DNA from: Candidatus Krumholzibacteriia bacterium
GTDB lineage: Bacteria > Krumholzibacteriota > Krumholzibacteriia > LZORAL124-64-63
Length of the DNA: 8,935 bases
Direction of reading: 5' to 3'
NCBI GenBank assembly: GCA_014859985.1
Contig: JACZKN010000024.1
Span: 1 to 8,935, forward strand
A model generated the notes under the pieces. That model ran no database searches. It saw nothing but the letters and a program-made list of their open reading frames with translations, and was not told where the DNA came from. A program made the translations under genes and the position numbers. Shown here piece by piece: positions 1 to 6,562 of this stretch (position 1 is the first letter of the stretch; every line of letters begins with the position of its first letter).

Positions 1-516
1 CCCCCCACCCCGCGCCGCGACCAGCCCGGGATTGTCCGGCTGCCCCGCCATGATCTCCGTCACCCGCGCGAACGAAACCGGGTAATAATCGTTGTTGTCC
101 ACCCCCACGTCCCACTGCTTGCCCAGCGGTTCGAGCTGGCCATGGGAGTGCCCGTGCAGCTGCCAGCTGTTGTAATGCGAGCGCGGCCAGGTCCGCAGGG
201 CGTAGTGGCAGACCACCACGAACTGCCCCTCGATCTGCAGCTCGAGGATCTCGCGGGCGGTGTCGTCGAGCCACCGGTCGTGGCTGCCCCGCACCAGGAG
301 GTGGCGGCCGTTCAGCTCCTCGAGGTAGCTCTGCGGCGCGCGGGCGCTGCGGTAGGCGAAGTCGCCGGCGTGGACCACCACGTCGTCGGGGCCGACCACC
401 TCGTTGTGGCGGCGGACGAGCTCGCGGTCCATCTCCTCGACCGTCGCGAAGGGCCGCTTGCAGAAGCGGATGATGTTGGCGTGGCCGTAGTGCTGGTCGG
501 CGGTGAAGAAATGCAT
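1..516 (-). CDS. Calcineurin-like metallophosphoesterase (3' end beyond window)
   Basis: Predicted cytoplasmic two-metal phosphoesterase of the small COG4186-like group; the substrate is unknown. The 172 visible codons read MHFFTADQHYGHANIIRF at the start and have no stop before the window edge. Metal-binding motifs appear in family order: D7-x-H9 (ADQHYGH), G51-D52 (HAGDFAY), G77-S78-H79-D80 (RGSHD), H104 (CHYALRTW) and H121-G-H123 (HGHSHG). The late WDVGVDNNDYYPVSF stretch is typical of the C-terminal part of this group, so few residues are probably missing. The ATG is supported by GGGAGGG about 8 nt upstream. It lies 21 bp behind the VWA gene on the same strand, so the two are probably co-transcribed. 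Odd point: the usual GNHD motif has Ser in place of the metal-bridging Asn. Family assignment is sure; activity is inferred. Confidence 0.88.
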   Translation of the reverse strand, partial: MHFFTADQHYGHANIIRFCKRPFATVEEMDRELVRRHNEVVGPDDVVVHAGDFAYRSARAPQSYLEELNGRHLLVRGSHDRWLDDTAREILELQIEGQFVVVCHYALRTWPRSHYNSWQLHGHSHGQLEPLGKQWDVGVDNNDYYPVSFARVTEIMAGQPDNPGLVAARGGG

Positions 517-537
517 GTCCGCGCCCTCCCATCAGCA

Positions 538-2085
538 TCAGTAGAGTCCCAGGGACCGCAGCGTCGCCGGGCCTGCGAGGCCGTCGGCGGTCAGGCCGTT
601 GGCGGCCTGGTAGGCAGCGACGGCGGCTCTGACCTCGTCGTCGAAGCTCCCGTCGAGCGCCCCGGCGTAGTAGCCCCGGTCCGCAAGAACGCGCTGCAGG
701 TTCTCGACCGCAAGCCCGGCCGACCCCTCGACCAGGAGATACTTGCCGCGTTTGCCCTGCCGCGAGCCGTAGAAGGCCTCTTTGCTGCGCTTGAGATAGT
801 CGGCACGGTACGCAGGCTCCTGCTCGGCGCGGCTCATGTCGGCCTGCTCGAGCGCGAGCGCTTCCAGCTTCTTGGTCAGCTTGGGGTCGCCATAGGCCGT
901 TTCCGCCGCGCTGATCTCCTCGCGCAGGGTGTCCAGGAGGGCCACGGCGCCGGCCTTGTCTCCAGCCTCGAAGGTGCGCACGGCGCGGTCGTGGCGATCG
1001 TCCGCCACGATCAGCCTCGCCTCGACGGCGGTCGGCACATCCACGCTTGCGGCCACCAGCTGCGCGTCGGCCGAGCCGGTGACCAGGACAGGATGCTCGC
1101 TGCGCCGGGTCCGGCCGTCGGCGGCGTCGACATAGGACACACCGATCCGCCCAAGCTCCTGCGCGCCCAGGTCCGGCGACGCGAGTTGCACGCCGACCAG
1201 GACGCTGACGGCGTCGCCGCCATAGAGATCGTGCATCGTGATGGTCGTGCGGCCAGCGGCTGCCGCCGTGGGGTAGCCGTACACGGTAATCCCCGCGCTG
1301 GCGGGCCCGTGATCGAACCACAGGGTGAACTCCCGGGTCGCCTGGTGCAGGACCTTGCCCATCTCCTCCTGGAAGATGCGCGACATGGCGGCAGGATTCT
1401 CCACGTAATAGTACCGGCCCCCGCCGGCGGCGGCGATGCCCTGCATGAGGTCCTCGTTGTAGTCCAGGCCCAGGCCCATGGTGGTCACGCCGATTCCCTG
1501 TTGCCGCCCATGGGCGGCCATGGCGGCGATCACCGCCGGCCGGGTCTCGCCCGTGTTGGCCAGGCCGTCGGACAGGAGGATCGTCCGGCAGTTGTACCCG
1601 GGCTGGCGGTCCCGATGGATCTCCCCGAGGCCCGCCACCAGCCCGGCCGCGAGGTTCGTGGCGCCGCGCGGTTCGAGGCTGTCGATCGCGCGCATCGCCA
1701 GTTCCGGGGCGACAAGCGGGGCCGAAGGCCAGAGCGCGGTCACGACGTTGTCGTAGTCCACGACGGCCAGGCGGTCCTCGGGCCGCAGCAGGCCGATCAG
1801 GGACTTCGCCGCCGCCTTGGCGTAGGTCATCTTGCCCGCGTCCCCCATCGAGCCCGAGCGGTCCATGACGAGCGCCAGGTGGACGGGAGGACGGGACGCG
1901 CTGTCCTCATCGCCGCGCACGGGCACGACGAAGCGGATCAGCAGGTGGACCGTGCCGTTGCTGCCGGCGGCGACGACCGGTTGGTCCAGGGTCACGATGG
2001 GCACGATATCCTCGGCGTGCGCCGGTGCCAGGACGGACGCGAGCGCGAGCGTGAGCGCGACCAGGGCAATGTTTCTCTTCATCAT
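538..2085 (-). CDS. Secreted VWA-domain protein with C-terminal peptidoglycan-binding domain
   Basis: A 515-residue exported protein, probably anchored to or sensing the cell wall. Residues 1-24 form a Sec signal peptide (MMKR, hydrophobic core, APAHA before ED). A VWA domain spans about 67-245 with a complete MIDAS metal site: D75-R-S77-G-S79 (DRSGSM), T143 (GATNL) and D173 (LLSDG). A mixed beta region follows (about 250-370), as in bacterial VWA proteins of the YfbK/COG2304 type. Then comes a charged helical linker (about 370-448) and a peptidoglycan_binding_1 domain (about 455-515; NLQRVLADRGYY, LDGSFDDEVRAAVAAYQ, DGLAGPATLRSL). AGGAGG lies 8 nt before the first ATG. The second ATG follows immediately and cannot be excluded. 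The phosphoesterase lies downstream in the same unit, and a two-component operon is divergent. Its role is unknown: envelope stress or wall-associated scaffolding are guesses. Confidence 0.93.
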   Translation of the reverse strand: MMKRNIALVALTLALASVLAPAHAEDIVPIVTLDQPVVAAGSNGTVHLLIRFVVPVRGDEDSASRPPVHLALVMDRSGSMGDAGKMTYAKAAAKSLIGLLRPEDRLAVVDYDNVVTALWPSAPLVAPELAMRAIDSLEPRGATNLAAGLVAGLGEIHRDRQPGYNCRTILLSDGLANTGETRPAVIAAMAAHGRQQGIGVTTMGLGLDYNEDLMQGIAAAGGGRYYYVENPAAMSRIFQEEMGKVLHQATREFTLWFDHGPASAGITVYGYPTAAAAGRTTITMHDLYGGDAVSVLVGVQLASPDLGAQELGRIGVSYVDAADGRTRRSEHPVLVTGSADAQLVAASVDVPTAVEARLIVADDRHDRAVRTFEAGDKAGAVALLDTLREEISAAETAYGDPKLTKKLEALALEQADMSRAEQEPAYRADYLKRSKEAFYGSRQGKRGKYLLVEGSAGLAVENLQRVLADRGYYAGALDGSFDDEVRAAVAAYQAANGLTADGLAGPATLRSLGLY

Positions 2086-2186
2086 GACGGCGACCTCCTG
2101 CCAGCGTGTGTCGGTGTGACCCGTTCAGCATCGGGCGACACGCCCCACGGCACCAGACACGCGACGGCAAATTCCCCGGGCCTCCT

Positions 2187-2203
2187 TGTTACCGAACTGT
2201 TAC
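2187..2203 (+). promoter_or_regulatory. Candidate response-regulator binding site (11-bp direct repeat)
   Basis: TGTTAC occurs at 2187-2192 and again at 2198-2203, exactly 11 bp apart, as TGTTACCGAACTGTTAC. OmpR/PhoB-family dimers bind direct repeats with an 11-bp period. The 19-mer around it matches my recollection of the E. coli pho-box form (CTGTCAT-A/T4-CTGTCAC) at 13 of 19 positions. It ends 10 bp before the -35 box of the operon that encodes an OmpR-family regulator, so autoregulation is likely. It could also act on the divergent VWA gene. The site is inferred from spacing and position only. Confidence 0.55.
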
Positions 2204-2213
2204 ACAGCCGGCG

Positions 2214-2242
2214 TTGTCCCGTGCCGACGACCGGAGTATGAT
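2214..2242 (+). promoter_or_regulatory. Sigma70-type promoter for the two-component operon
   Basis: TTGTCC (2214-2219) and TATGAT (2237-2242) are separated by exactly 17 bp, the best -35/-10 pair in this intergenic region. Transcription would begin near 2249, leaving a leader of about 26 nt with GGGAGGT at 2261-2267 just before the regulator's ATG. I found no comparable pair on the opposite strand for the VWA gene. Confidence 0.65.
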
Positions 2243-2274
2243 GGAGGCACCGAAGTTCCCGGGAGGTCGACGGC

Positions 2275-2985
2275 ATGGACAGCGTCAGGATTCTCGTGGT
2301 CGAGGACGAAGAGCCCATCCGTCAGGGCCTCCTGGACGTCCTCGTCTTCCACGGCTTCAAGGCCGCCGGCGCCGCCGACGGCGAAGCCGGCCTGACCGCG
2401 GTCGCCGCGCAACTGCCGGACCTGGTGATCCTGGACGTGATGCTGCCGGGGCTGGACGGCCTCGAAGTCTGCCGCCGTCTGCGCGCCGGGCACGCGGACC
2501 TGCCGATCCTGATGCTGACCGCGCGGGGCGCGGAGGACGACATCGTCGCCGGCTTCAACGCCGGGGCCGACGACTACGTGTGCAAGCCCTTTTCCCTGCG
2601 CGAGCTGATGGTGCGGGTGGCGGCCATGCTCCGGCGCAGCGGCCGCACGCCTCAGAGCCCACCCGTGGACTTGGGCGGCATCTGGCTGGAGCCGGGCCAG
2701 CTGCGCCTGCGCGCGGGCGAAGCCGTCGCCGACCTGACCCGACGCGAATGCCACATGCTAGCCCACCTGCACCGGCACCGGGACCGCATCGTGTCGCGCC
2801 GGGAGTTCCTGGCCGAGGTGTGGGGCTATGACGAGCCGGATCTGGAGACGCGCACGGTGGACATCCACCTGCAGCGCCTGCGCCGCAAGTTGGCGGCGGT
2901 TGCGCCGGACGCCGGCCCCGCGCTGATCGAGACGGTGCGCGGCGCCGGCTACCGCATGCGGCCGACCGGGAGCAGCTCGCCATGA
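2275..2985 (+). CDS. OmpR/PhoB-family response regulator
   Basis: DNA-binding output partner of the kinase that follows. The N-terminal receiver domain (about 4-120) has the acidic pair D11/E12 (VVEDEE), phospho-acceptor D54 (VILDVMLPG), T82 (MLTARG) and K104 (YVCKPFS). The C-terminal winged-helix domain (about 132-231) has the Trans_Reg_C signature: LTRRECHMLAHL, VSRREFLAEVWGY, TRTVDIHLQRLRRKL and IETVRGAGYRM. At 236 residues it has the family's usual length. The ATG lies 7 nt after GGGAGGT. The stop overlaps the kinase start as ATGA, so the two genes are translationally coupled. An 11-bp direct repeat upstream suggests autoregulation. The receiver and DNA-binding domains look fully functional. 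The stimulus and regulon cannot be read from sequence, and the divergent VWA/phosphoesterase unit is an obvious candidate target. Confidence 0.96.
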   Translation: MDSVRILVVEDEEPIRQGLLDVLVFHGFKAAGAADGEAGLTAVAAQLPDLVILDVMLPGLDGLEVCRRLRAGHADLPILMLTARGAEDDIVAGFNAGADDYVCKPFSLRELMVRVAAMLRRSGRTPQSPPVDLGGIWLEPGQLRLRAGEAVADLTRRECHMLAHLHRHRDRIVSRREFLAEVWGYDEPDLETRTVDIHLQRLRRKLAAVAPDAGPALIETVRGAGYRMRPTGSSSP

Positions 2986-4679
2986 GGCGCCTGCTGGCGG
3001 TTCTGGCGGCCTTCGTCGTGGCGCTGCTGGCGATCGGCGCGCTGATCTTCGCGCAGGCGAGGCAGGCGTTCGAGGCCCAGGAGACCGCCGAGCTGGGCTA
3101 CTTCGCCGACGAGCTGCTCAGGCGGATGGACGCGGACCTGGCGCGCCTCGCCGTGGCGGTCCGCTGGCGGGAGGGGGCGGCCTACCGGCCCGACGACCCG
3201 GCGGCGCACCGCCGCGAACCGGATCCGCCGTACGTCGTCGGCTGGCTGTCCGTCGCTCCGGACGGAAACTTCACCACGCCGTCGGCGGACCGGGCCCGCC
3301 TGGCGCCCTACGCGGCCGCGCTGCGCGCGGCGGACGGACGGTCGCGCACGGAACTGGTTCTCAGCGAAGAGATAGCAGCGGCAGAGGACTACGAGTCACC
3401 CCTGGCGGAGCGCTACCTTTCCCGCAGCCGCCAGAAGGTGCCGCCGGACATGCGGGGCCTGGACAAGGTGATCGCCGCGGAGATCGACGCCGCCTACCAG
3501 GCCGGTCTCGCGGCGGGGACGACCCAGGGCCGGGCCGAGGCCGCCGACGGGCCGTCCGTGCCGGCCCCGCGCGCCGTGACGTTGGACACCGCCACGGTGT
3601 TCGTGTTCGTCACCGTCGGTGCCGGCGAGTCGGCGCGGGATCGCGGGGCCGTGATCGATGTGGCGCGGCTGATGCAGCACCTCGCCGCGGGGCATTTCGC
3701 CGGCCAGCCCCTGGCGTCCTACTCGCAGCTCGATTTGGCCACGCGGGACGGCTACCCGATCCGGACGGTTGAGGCGTTCGGGAACGGCGCGGGGGCCGCC
3801 GGCGGCGCCCTGGACCTGGAGCGGACCTTCACGGCGCCCTTCGACTTCCTCTCGGCGCGTCTGCGCGCCGACACCGCGCCGCCCTCGCCCGGCCGCGGCA
3901 CGCTGCGGCTCCTGGTGCTCGTGTTTGCGCTGGTGGCGCTGGGCGGAGCGGGGGCGGTCGCCCGCGCCGTCCAGGTCCAGCACGACCTGGCGCGCCGACG
4001 GACGTTGTTCGTTTCGTCGGTCACCCACGAGCTGAAGACGCCGCTGACGACCATCGGCCTGTACGCCGAGATGCTGGAGCAGGGTATGGACGCGGACGCG
4101 GAGACGCGCAGCCGCTACTTCGGCGTCCTGAAATCGGAGACGGTCCGCTTGTCCCGCCTGATCCGCAACGTCCTGGAGTTCTCGCGGCTGGAGGCGCGGC
4201 GCCGGCGCGTGACGCCGACACCAGGCGACCTGACCGAGGCCCTGCACGAGGCTGCGCGGGTCATGACGGACCAGGCCGCGGAATCCGGTTTCGAGCTGCG
4301 GCTGGACGCTCCGGACGAGATCACAGCGGCCTTCGACCACGAGGCCGTGGTGCAGATCCTGGTCAACCTCGTGGAGAACAGCCTGAAGTTCGCGGCCGGG
4401 GCGGCGAGGCCCGAGATCGTGGTCTTCGCCCGGGCCGAAGGCCGCGGCGCGCGGTTCGGGGTGCGGGACTACGGGCCGGGAATCGCCACCCGCCCGCTCG
4501 CGCGCATCTTCGACGATTTCACCCGTGGCGAGGACGCGGCAACCCGCGCGACGAAAGGCACGGGCATCGGTCTGGCGCTGGTACGGCGGCTGGCGCAGGC
4601 GATGGGGGCGCGCGCCGAGGCCGAGAACCACGGGGATGGGGGGTGCAGCGTCAGCGTGGTCCTGCCGGCGTGTCGGTGA
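2982..4679 (+). CDS. Membrane sensor histidine kinase with large extracytoplasmic domain
   Basis: A 565-residue kinase, cognate to the preceding regulator. TM1 is about 4-24. A long extracytoplasmic region (about 25-306) resembles no sensor domain I can name. TM2 is about 308-328. The HisKA helix begins at about 338 with the H-box SSVTHELKTPL (H349) right after TM2, so there is no room for a HAMP linker. The HATPase_c domain holds the N-box (NLVENSLKFA, N466), G1 (DYGPG, 497-501 region), F-box (IFDDFTRG) and G2 (TKGTGIGLAL, 526-530). All phosphotransfer and ATP-binding motifs are present. The start overlaps the regulator stop by 4 bp, with GGGAG at 2968-2972. Its last 29 bp overlap the convergent transporter gene. 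TM2 followed directly by HisKA is found in a subset of kinases; the ligand is unknown. Confidence 0.94.
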   Translation: MRRLLAVLAAFVVALLAIGALIFAQARQAFEAQETAELGYFADELLRRMDADLARLAVAVRWREGAAYRPDDPAAHRREPDPPYVVGWLSVAPDGNFTTPSADRARLAPYAAALRAADGRSRTELVLSEEIAAAEDYESPLAERYLSRSRQKVPPDMRGLDKVIAAEIDAAYQAGLAAGTTQGRAEAADGPSVPAPRAVTLDTATVFVFVTVGAGESARDRGAVIDVARLMQHLAAGHFAGQPLASYSQLDLATRDGYPIRTVEAFGNGAGAAGGALDLERTFTAPFDFLSARLRADTAPPSPGRGTLRLLVLVFALVALGGAGAVARAVQVQHDLARRRTLFVSSVTHELKTPLTTIGLYAEMLEQGMDADAETRSRYFGVLKSETVRLSRLIRNVLEFSRLEARRRRVTPTPGDLTEALHEAARVMTDQAAESGFELRLDAPDEITAAFDHEAVVQILVNLVENSLKFAAGAARPEIVVFARAEGRGARFGVRDYGPGIATRPLARIFDDFTRGEDAATRATKGTGIGLALVRRLAQAMGARAEAENHGDGGCSVSVVLPACR

Positions 4680-6027
4680 GTTCCCGCTCGCCGTCTTCAC
4701 TTTCCCCACTCGGCAGCACCGGCCGCACCGAGAACCCGCCGTGCGCCCGCAGCCCGAACACCCGCCACCCGGTCTGCTGCAGCGTTTCCCGCGACCCGCG
4801 GGCCAGCCCGGCCAGGATGAGCGGCGCGCACAGCGCCACCAGCAGCCGCCCGGCCGCGCTGATGGCGAACACGGTGCGGAACCCCTCCACTCTCGGCAGG
4901 ATCACCAGCGACGCGGTCAGCGCCCCCGCCAGCTGCATCCACCCGTGCCCCAGGCTCTGCAGGGCGAACACGTAGGGCCGCTCGCGGCTGCGGCTGTTCT
5001 CCAGCAGCAGGGACAGGTAGCCCACCTCGAATCCGGACCACGACGCGCCCGACAGCAGCTGCGCGAACACCACCACGCCCAGCCCGCTTGCCCACACCCA
5101 GGGCAGGGGGATCAGCGCGACGCAGACCATGCACCCCAGGAACACGCCGCGCGCCCCGTGCCGGTCGATGAGCCGCCCCCACGGCCAACTGGCGGCCATC
5201 TTGGCCAGGATCGCCACCAGCGACGCCATCATGTACTGCAGGTAGGTGAACTGCAGCTCCTCGAGCATGAAGGGCGCGAAGTAGGGCGAGCTCCAGTACA
5301 CCGTGAAATGCAGCAGCGAGCCCACCATGAGGATGCGCAGCGCCTGCCCGCCCTGCCGCGTGCGCGCGGCCTTCACCGCCTGGCGCCGGGGCAACAGGCC
5401 TTGGAACCGCGGCTCGGGCGAGGCGATGAGCAACCCGCACGACACCGACCGGAACACCGCCGCCAGGCCCAGCAGCACGGCGAACGCGGCGGCGCTGCCC
5501 GGGGCCGCGGTCCCGCCCGGGGCGAGGCGGTGCATGATCAGCCCGCCCATGACCAGCCCCACGCAGGTGGCCAGGTAGATGAACCGGTTGCGAAAGCTGA
5601 ACCAGCGGCCGCGGGTCTCGGCGGGCACCAGGTCGCCGTACCAGGAGGCCCAGGCGGTGCCGGCGGCCTGGCCGGCCATCTGGTAGACGCAGACGGCGGC
5701 GATCAGGACCTCCAGCTGCAGCTGGCCCAGGCGCAGCGCGACCGCCAGGCCGGACAGCACGACTACCTGCACGGCAACCCCGGCCACGGCCAAAGGGCGG
5801 CGGCGCGGGCTGAGGCCCAGCAGCGCGATGGTCCCCAGGGGCCCCGTCGCGCCCAGGGCCAGGGGCAGGCCCACCAGCAAACCCAGCTGCACGGGGCTGG
5901 CGCCGAGGTGGACCGCGACGGCGATGAAATAGGACTCGGCGAGCCCGATCATGAAGGCCCACGCGCTGCCCTCGGCCACCGAGAGGCGGAGCGCGCGGCG
6001 CAGGGTGGCGGGGTCGAGGGTGGGCAT
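4651..6027 (-). CDS. Major facilitator superfamily transporter (12 TM)
   Basis: A 458-residue inner-membrane transporter with about twelve hydrophobic segments: near 21-41, 45-71, 79-99, 107-127, 149-167, 179-202, 231-250, 261-281, 294-313, 315-340, 355-378 and 386-409. A charged cytoplasmic tail of about 50 residues follows. The TM8-TM9 loop has an MFS motif A (GRLIDRHGAR, 284-293); the matching TM2-TM3 loop is degenerate (GLSPRRRP). The TM4-TM5 loop has the conserved DLVPAETRGRWFSF. I chose the ATG before PTLDPATLRRAL because GGAGG precedes it (spacing only 3 nt) and because the open frame upstream to 6168 has promoter-like, non-protein-like sequence. The substrate is unknown. The gene is divergent from hipBA and convergent with, and overlapping, the kinase gene, so no intergenic terminator exists between them. 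Confidence 0.9.
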   Translation of the reverse strand: MPTLDPATLRRALRLSVAEGSAWAFMIGLAESYFIAVAVHLGASPVQLGLLVGLPLALGATGPLGTIALLGLSPRRRPLAVAGVAVQVVVLSGLAVALRLGQLQLEVLIAAVCVYQMAGQAAGTAWASWYGDLVPAETRGRWFSFRNRFIYLATCVGLVMGGLIMHRLAPGGTAAPGSAAAFAVLLGLAAVFRSVSCGLLIASPEPRFQGLLPRRQAVKAARTRQGGQALRILMVGSLLHFTVYWSSPYFAPFMLEELQFTYLQYMMASLVAILAKMAASWPWGRLIDRHGARGVFLGCMVCVALIPLPWVWASGLGVVVFAQLLSGASWSGFEVGYLSLLLENSRSRERPYVFALQSLGHGWMQLAGALTASLVILPRVEGFRTVFAISAAGRLLVALCAPLILAGLARGSRETLQQTGWRVFGLRAHGGFSVRPVLPSGESEDGERELTDTPAGPR

Positions 6028-6141
6028 GGGCCTCCGGGGCGGCGCCAGGCGGGCCGCGGACTGCCCAGTAGAATGCCGCTCCGGATCGGAATCGGCAAGA
6101 GCGCAGCGGCAGTTCCGGAAATGATGCATGGTCGCGTGGAA

Positions 6142-6155
6142 GGATGATATCATCC
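6142..6155. promoter_or_regulatory. Perfect 14-bp palindrome, candidate operator of the transporter gene
   Basis: GGATGATATCATCC is perfectly self-complementary and sits over the most likely -10 region of the transporter promoter, where a bound repressor would block RNA polymerase. E. coli HipB operators have the form TATCC-N8-GGATA; this site is not that motif, though it shares GGAT/ATCC letters in the opposite order. The binding protein is unknown: divergently encoded HipB or an unlinked regulator. Confidence 0.5.
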
Positions 6156-6176
6156 CTCGGCGCAACATAACGTCAA
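6149..6176 (-). promoter_or_regulatory. Candidate promoter for the transporter gene
   Basis: On the minus strand TTGACG (6176-6171) is followed after 16 bp by GATGAT (6154-6149), a four-of-six match to the -10 consensus. The leader to the transporter ATG would be about 115 nt. This is the only good -35 box on that strand in the divergent region. The -10 lies inside the 14-bp palindrome. Confidence 0.4.
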
Positions 6177-6180
6177 TAAA

Positions 6181-6294
6181 TTACCGATAGGGAAAATTGT
6201 GCGACCAGAAAGCTTCAATGCGCTAATTATTGCCCTAACGGGAAAAGTAATTGAAAATATCGCGGTGAAGCCGAACAATATTCCCGGTCGGTAT
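6181..6294. promoter_or_regulatory. Three evenly spaced TTNCC-N4/5-GGNAA dyads, candidate HipB operators
   Basis: Three imperfect palindromes precede hipB: TTACC-GATA-GGGAA (6181-6194), TTGCC-CTAAC-GGGAA (6230-6244) and TTCCC-GGTC-GGTAT (6281-6294, one outer base off). Their centres fall near 6187.5, 6237 and 6287.5, about 50 bp or five helical turns apart, so they lie on the same face of the DNA. The second abuts the proposed hipB -35 and the third follows its -10. HipB proteins are known to repress their own operon through several operators, which fits. The motif differs from the E. coli HipB site and is my own reading. Confidence 0.5.
6251..6279 (+). promoter_or_regulatory. Candidate hipBA promoter
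   Basis: TTGAAA (6251-6256) and AACAAT (6274-6279) are 17 bp apart; the -10 matches the consensus at four of six positions. The leader would be about 30 nt and carries AGGAG at 6302-6306, 9 nt before the hipB ATG. The promoter is bracketed by two of the dyads described for 6181-6294, consistent with autorepression. Confidence 0.4.
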
Positions 6295-6315
6295 TAGGCC
6301 CCAGGAGAAGCCACC

Positions 6316-6555
6316 ATGCCCCCTCCCACAACCCGCATCCAGGCTTCCGCCGATCTCGGCACCGCCGTCCGCGCTGCCCGCAAGCGCGCCGGCCTGACCC
6401 TCGCTGAGACAGCCGGCCTGACCGATGTCGGCATGCGCTTCCTGTCCGAGTTGGAGAACGGCAAGCCCACCGTGCGCCTGGACAAGGTGCTGCACGTGCT
6501 GGCAGCCCTGGGCCTGCAGTTGCACCTGGCAAGCCGCGACGAACAGGAGGGATGA
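6316..6555 (+). CDS. hipB: HipB-like antitoxin / XRE-family repressor
   Basis: A 79-residue DNA-binding protein that should neutralise HipA by binding it and repress the operon. A single Cro/C1-type helix-turn-helix covers about residues 14-66: LGTAVRAARKRAG, then LTLAETAGLTDVGMRFLSE with the typical ELENGK turn, then TVRLDKVLHVLAALGL. The short polar C-terminus (LASRDEQEG) is a little shorter than that of E. coli HipB (88 residues). The start follows CAGGAG. The stop is 7 nt before the hipA ATG, the usual antitoxin-first hipBA order with coupled translation. The identity rests on the HTH plus the adjacent intact hipA. Confidence 0.92.
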   Translation: MPPPTTRIQASADLGTAVRAARKRAGLTLAETAGLTDVGMRFLSELENGKPTVRLDKVLHVLAALGLQLHLASRDEQEG

Positions 6556-6562
6556 GGCGCCC

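Noticed and set aside
142..2241. A 699-codon open frame on the plus strand
   Set aside because: It is antisense to the VWA and phosphoesterase genes, which have clear domains. Long antisense frames are expected in GC-rich DNA, and the translation is low-complexity and rich in Gly, Ala, Val and Arg.
3396..4709. A 437-codon minus-strand frame opposite the histidine kinase
   Set aside because: The kinase frame carries all H, N, G1 and G2 motifs; the antisense product is Arg/Gln/His-rich with no domain.
4525..6147. A 540-codon plus-strand frame opposite the transporter
   Set aside because: The product is dominated by Gln, Arg, Gly and His and lacks any fold signature; the minus-strand frame gives twelve transmembrane segments.
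6028..6168. A 47-residue N-terminal extension of the transporter
   Set aside because: The extension is polar, not protein-like, and would cover the proposed promoter and palindrome. The ATG at 6027 has an adjacent GGAGG.
6425..6562. An in-frame upstream extension of hipA overlapping hipB
   Set aside because: It is Cys/Trp-rich, unlike HipA N-termini, and lies antiphase within the clear hipB helix-turn-helix gene.
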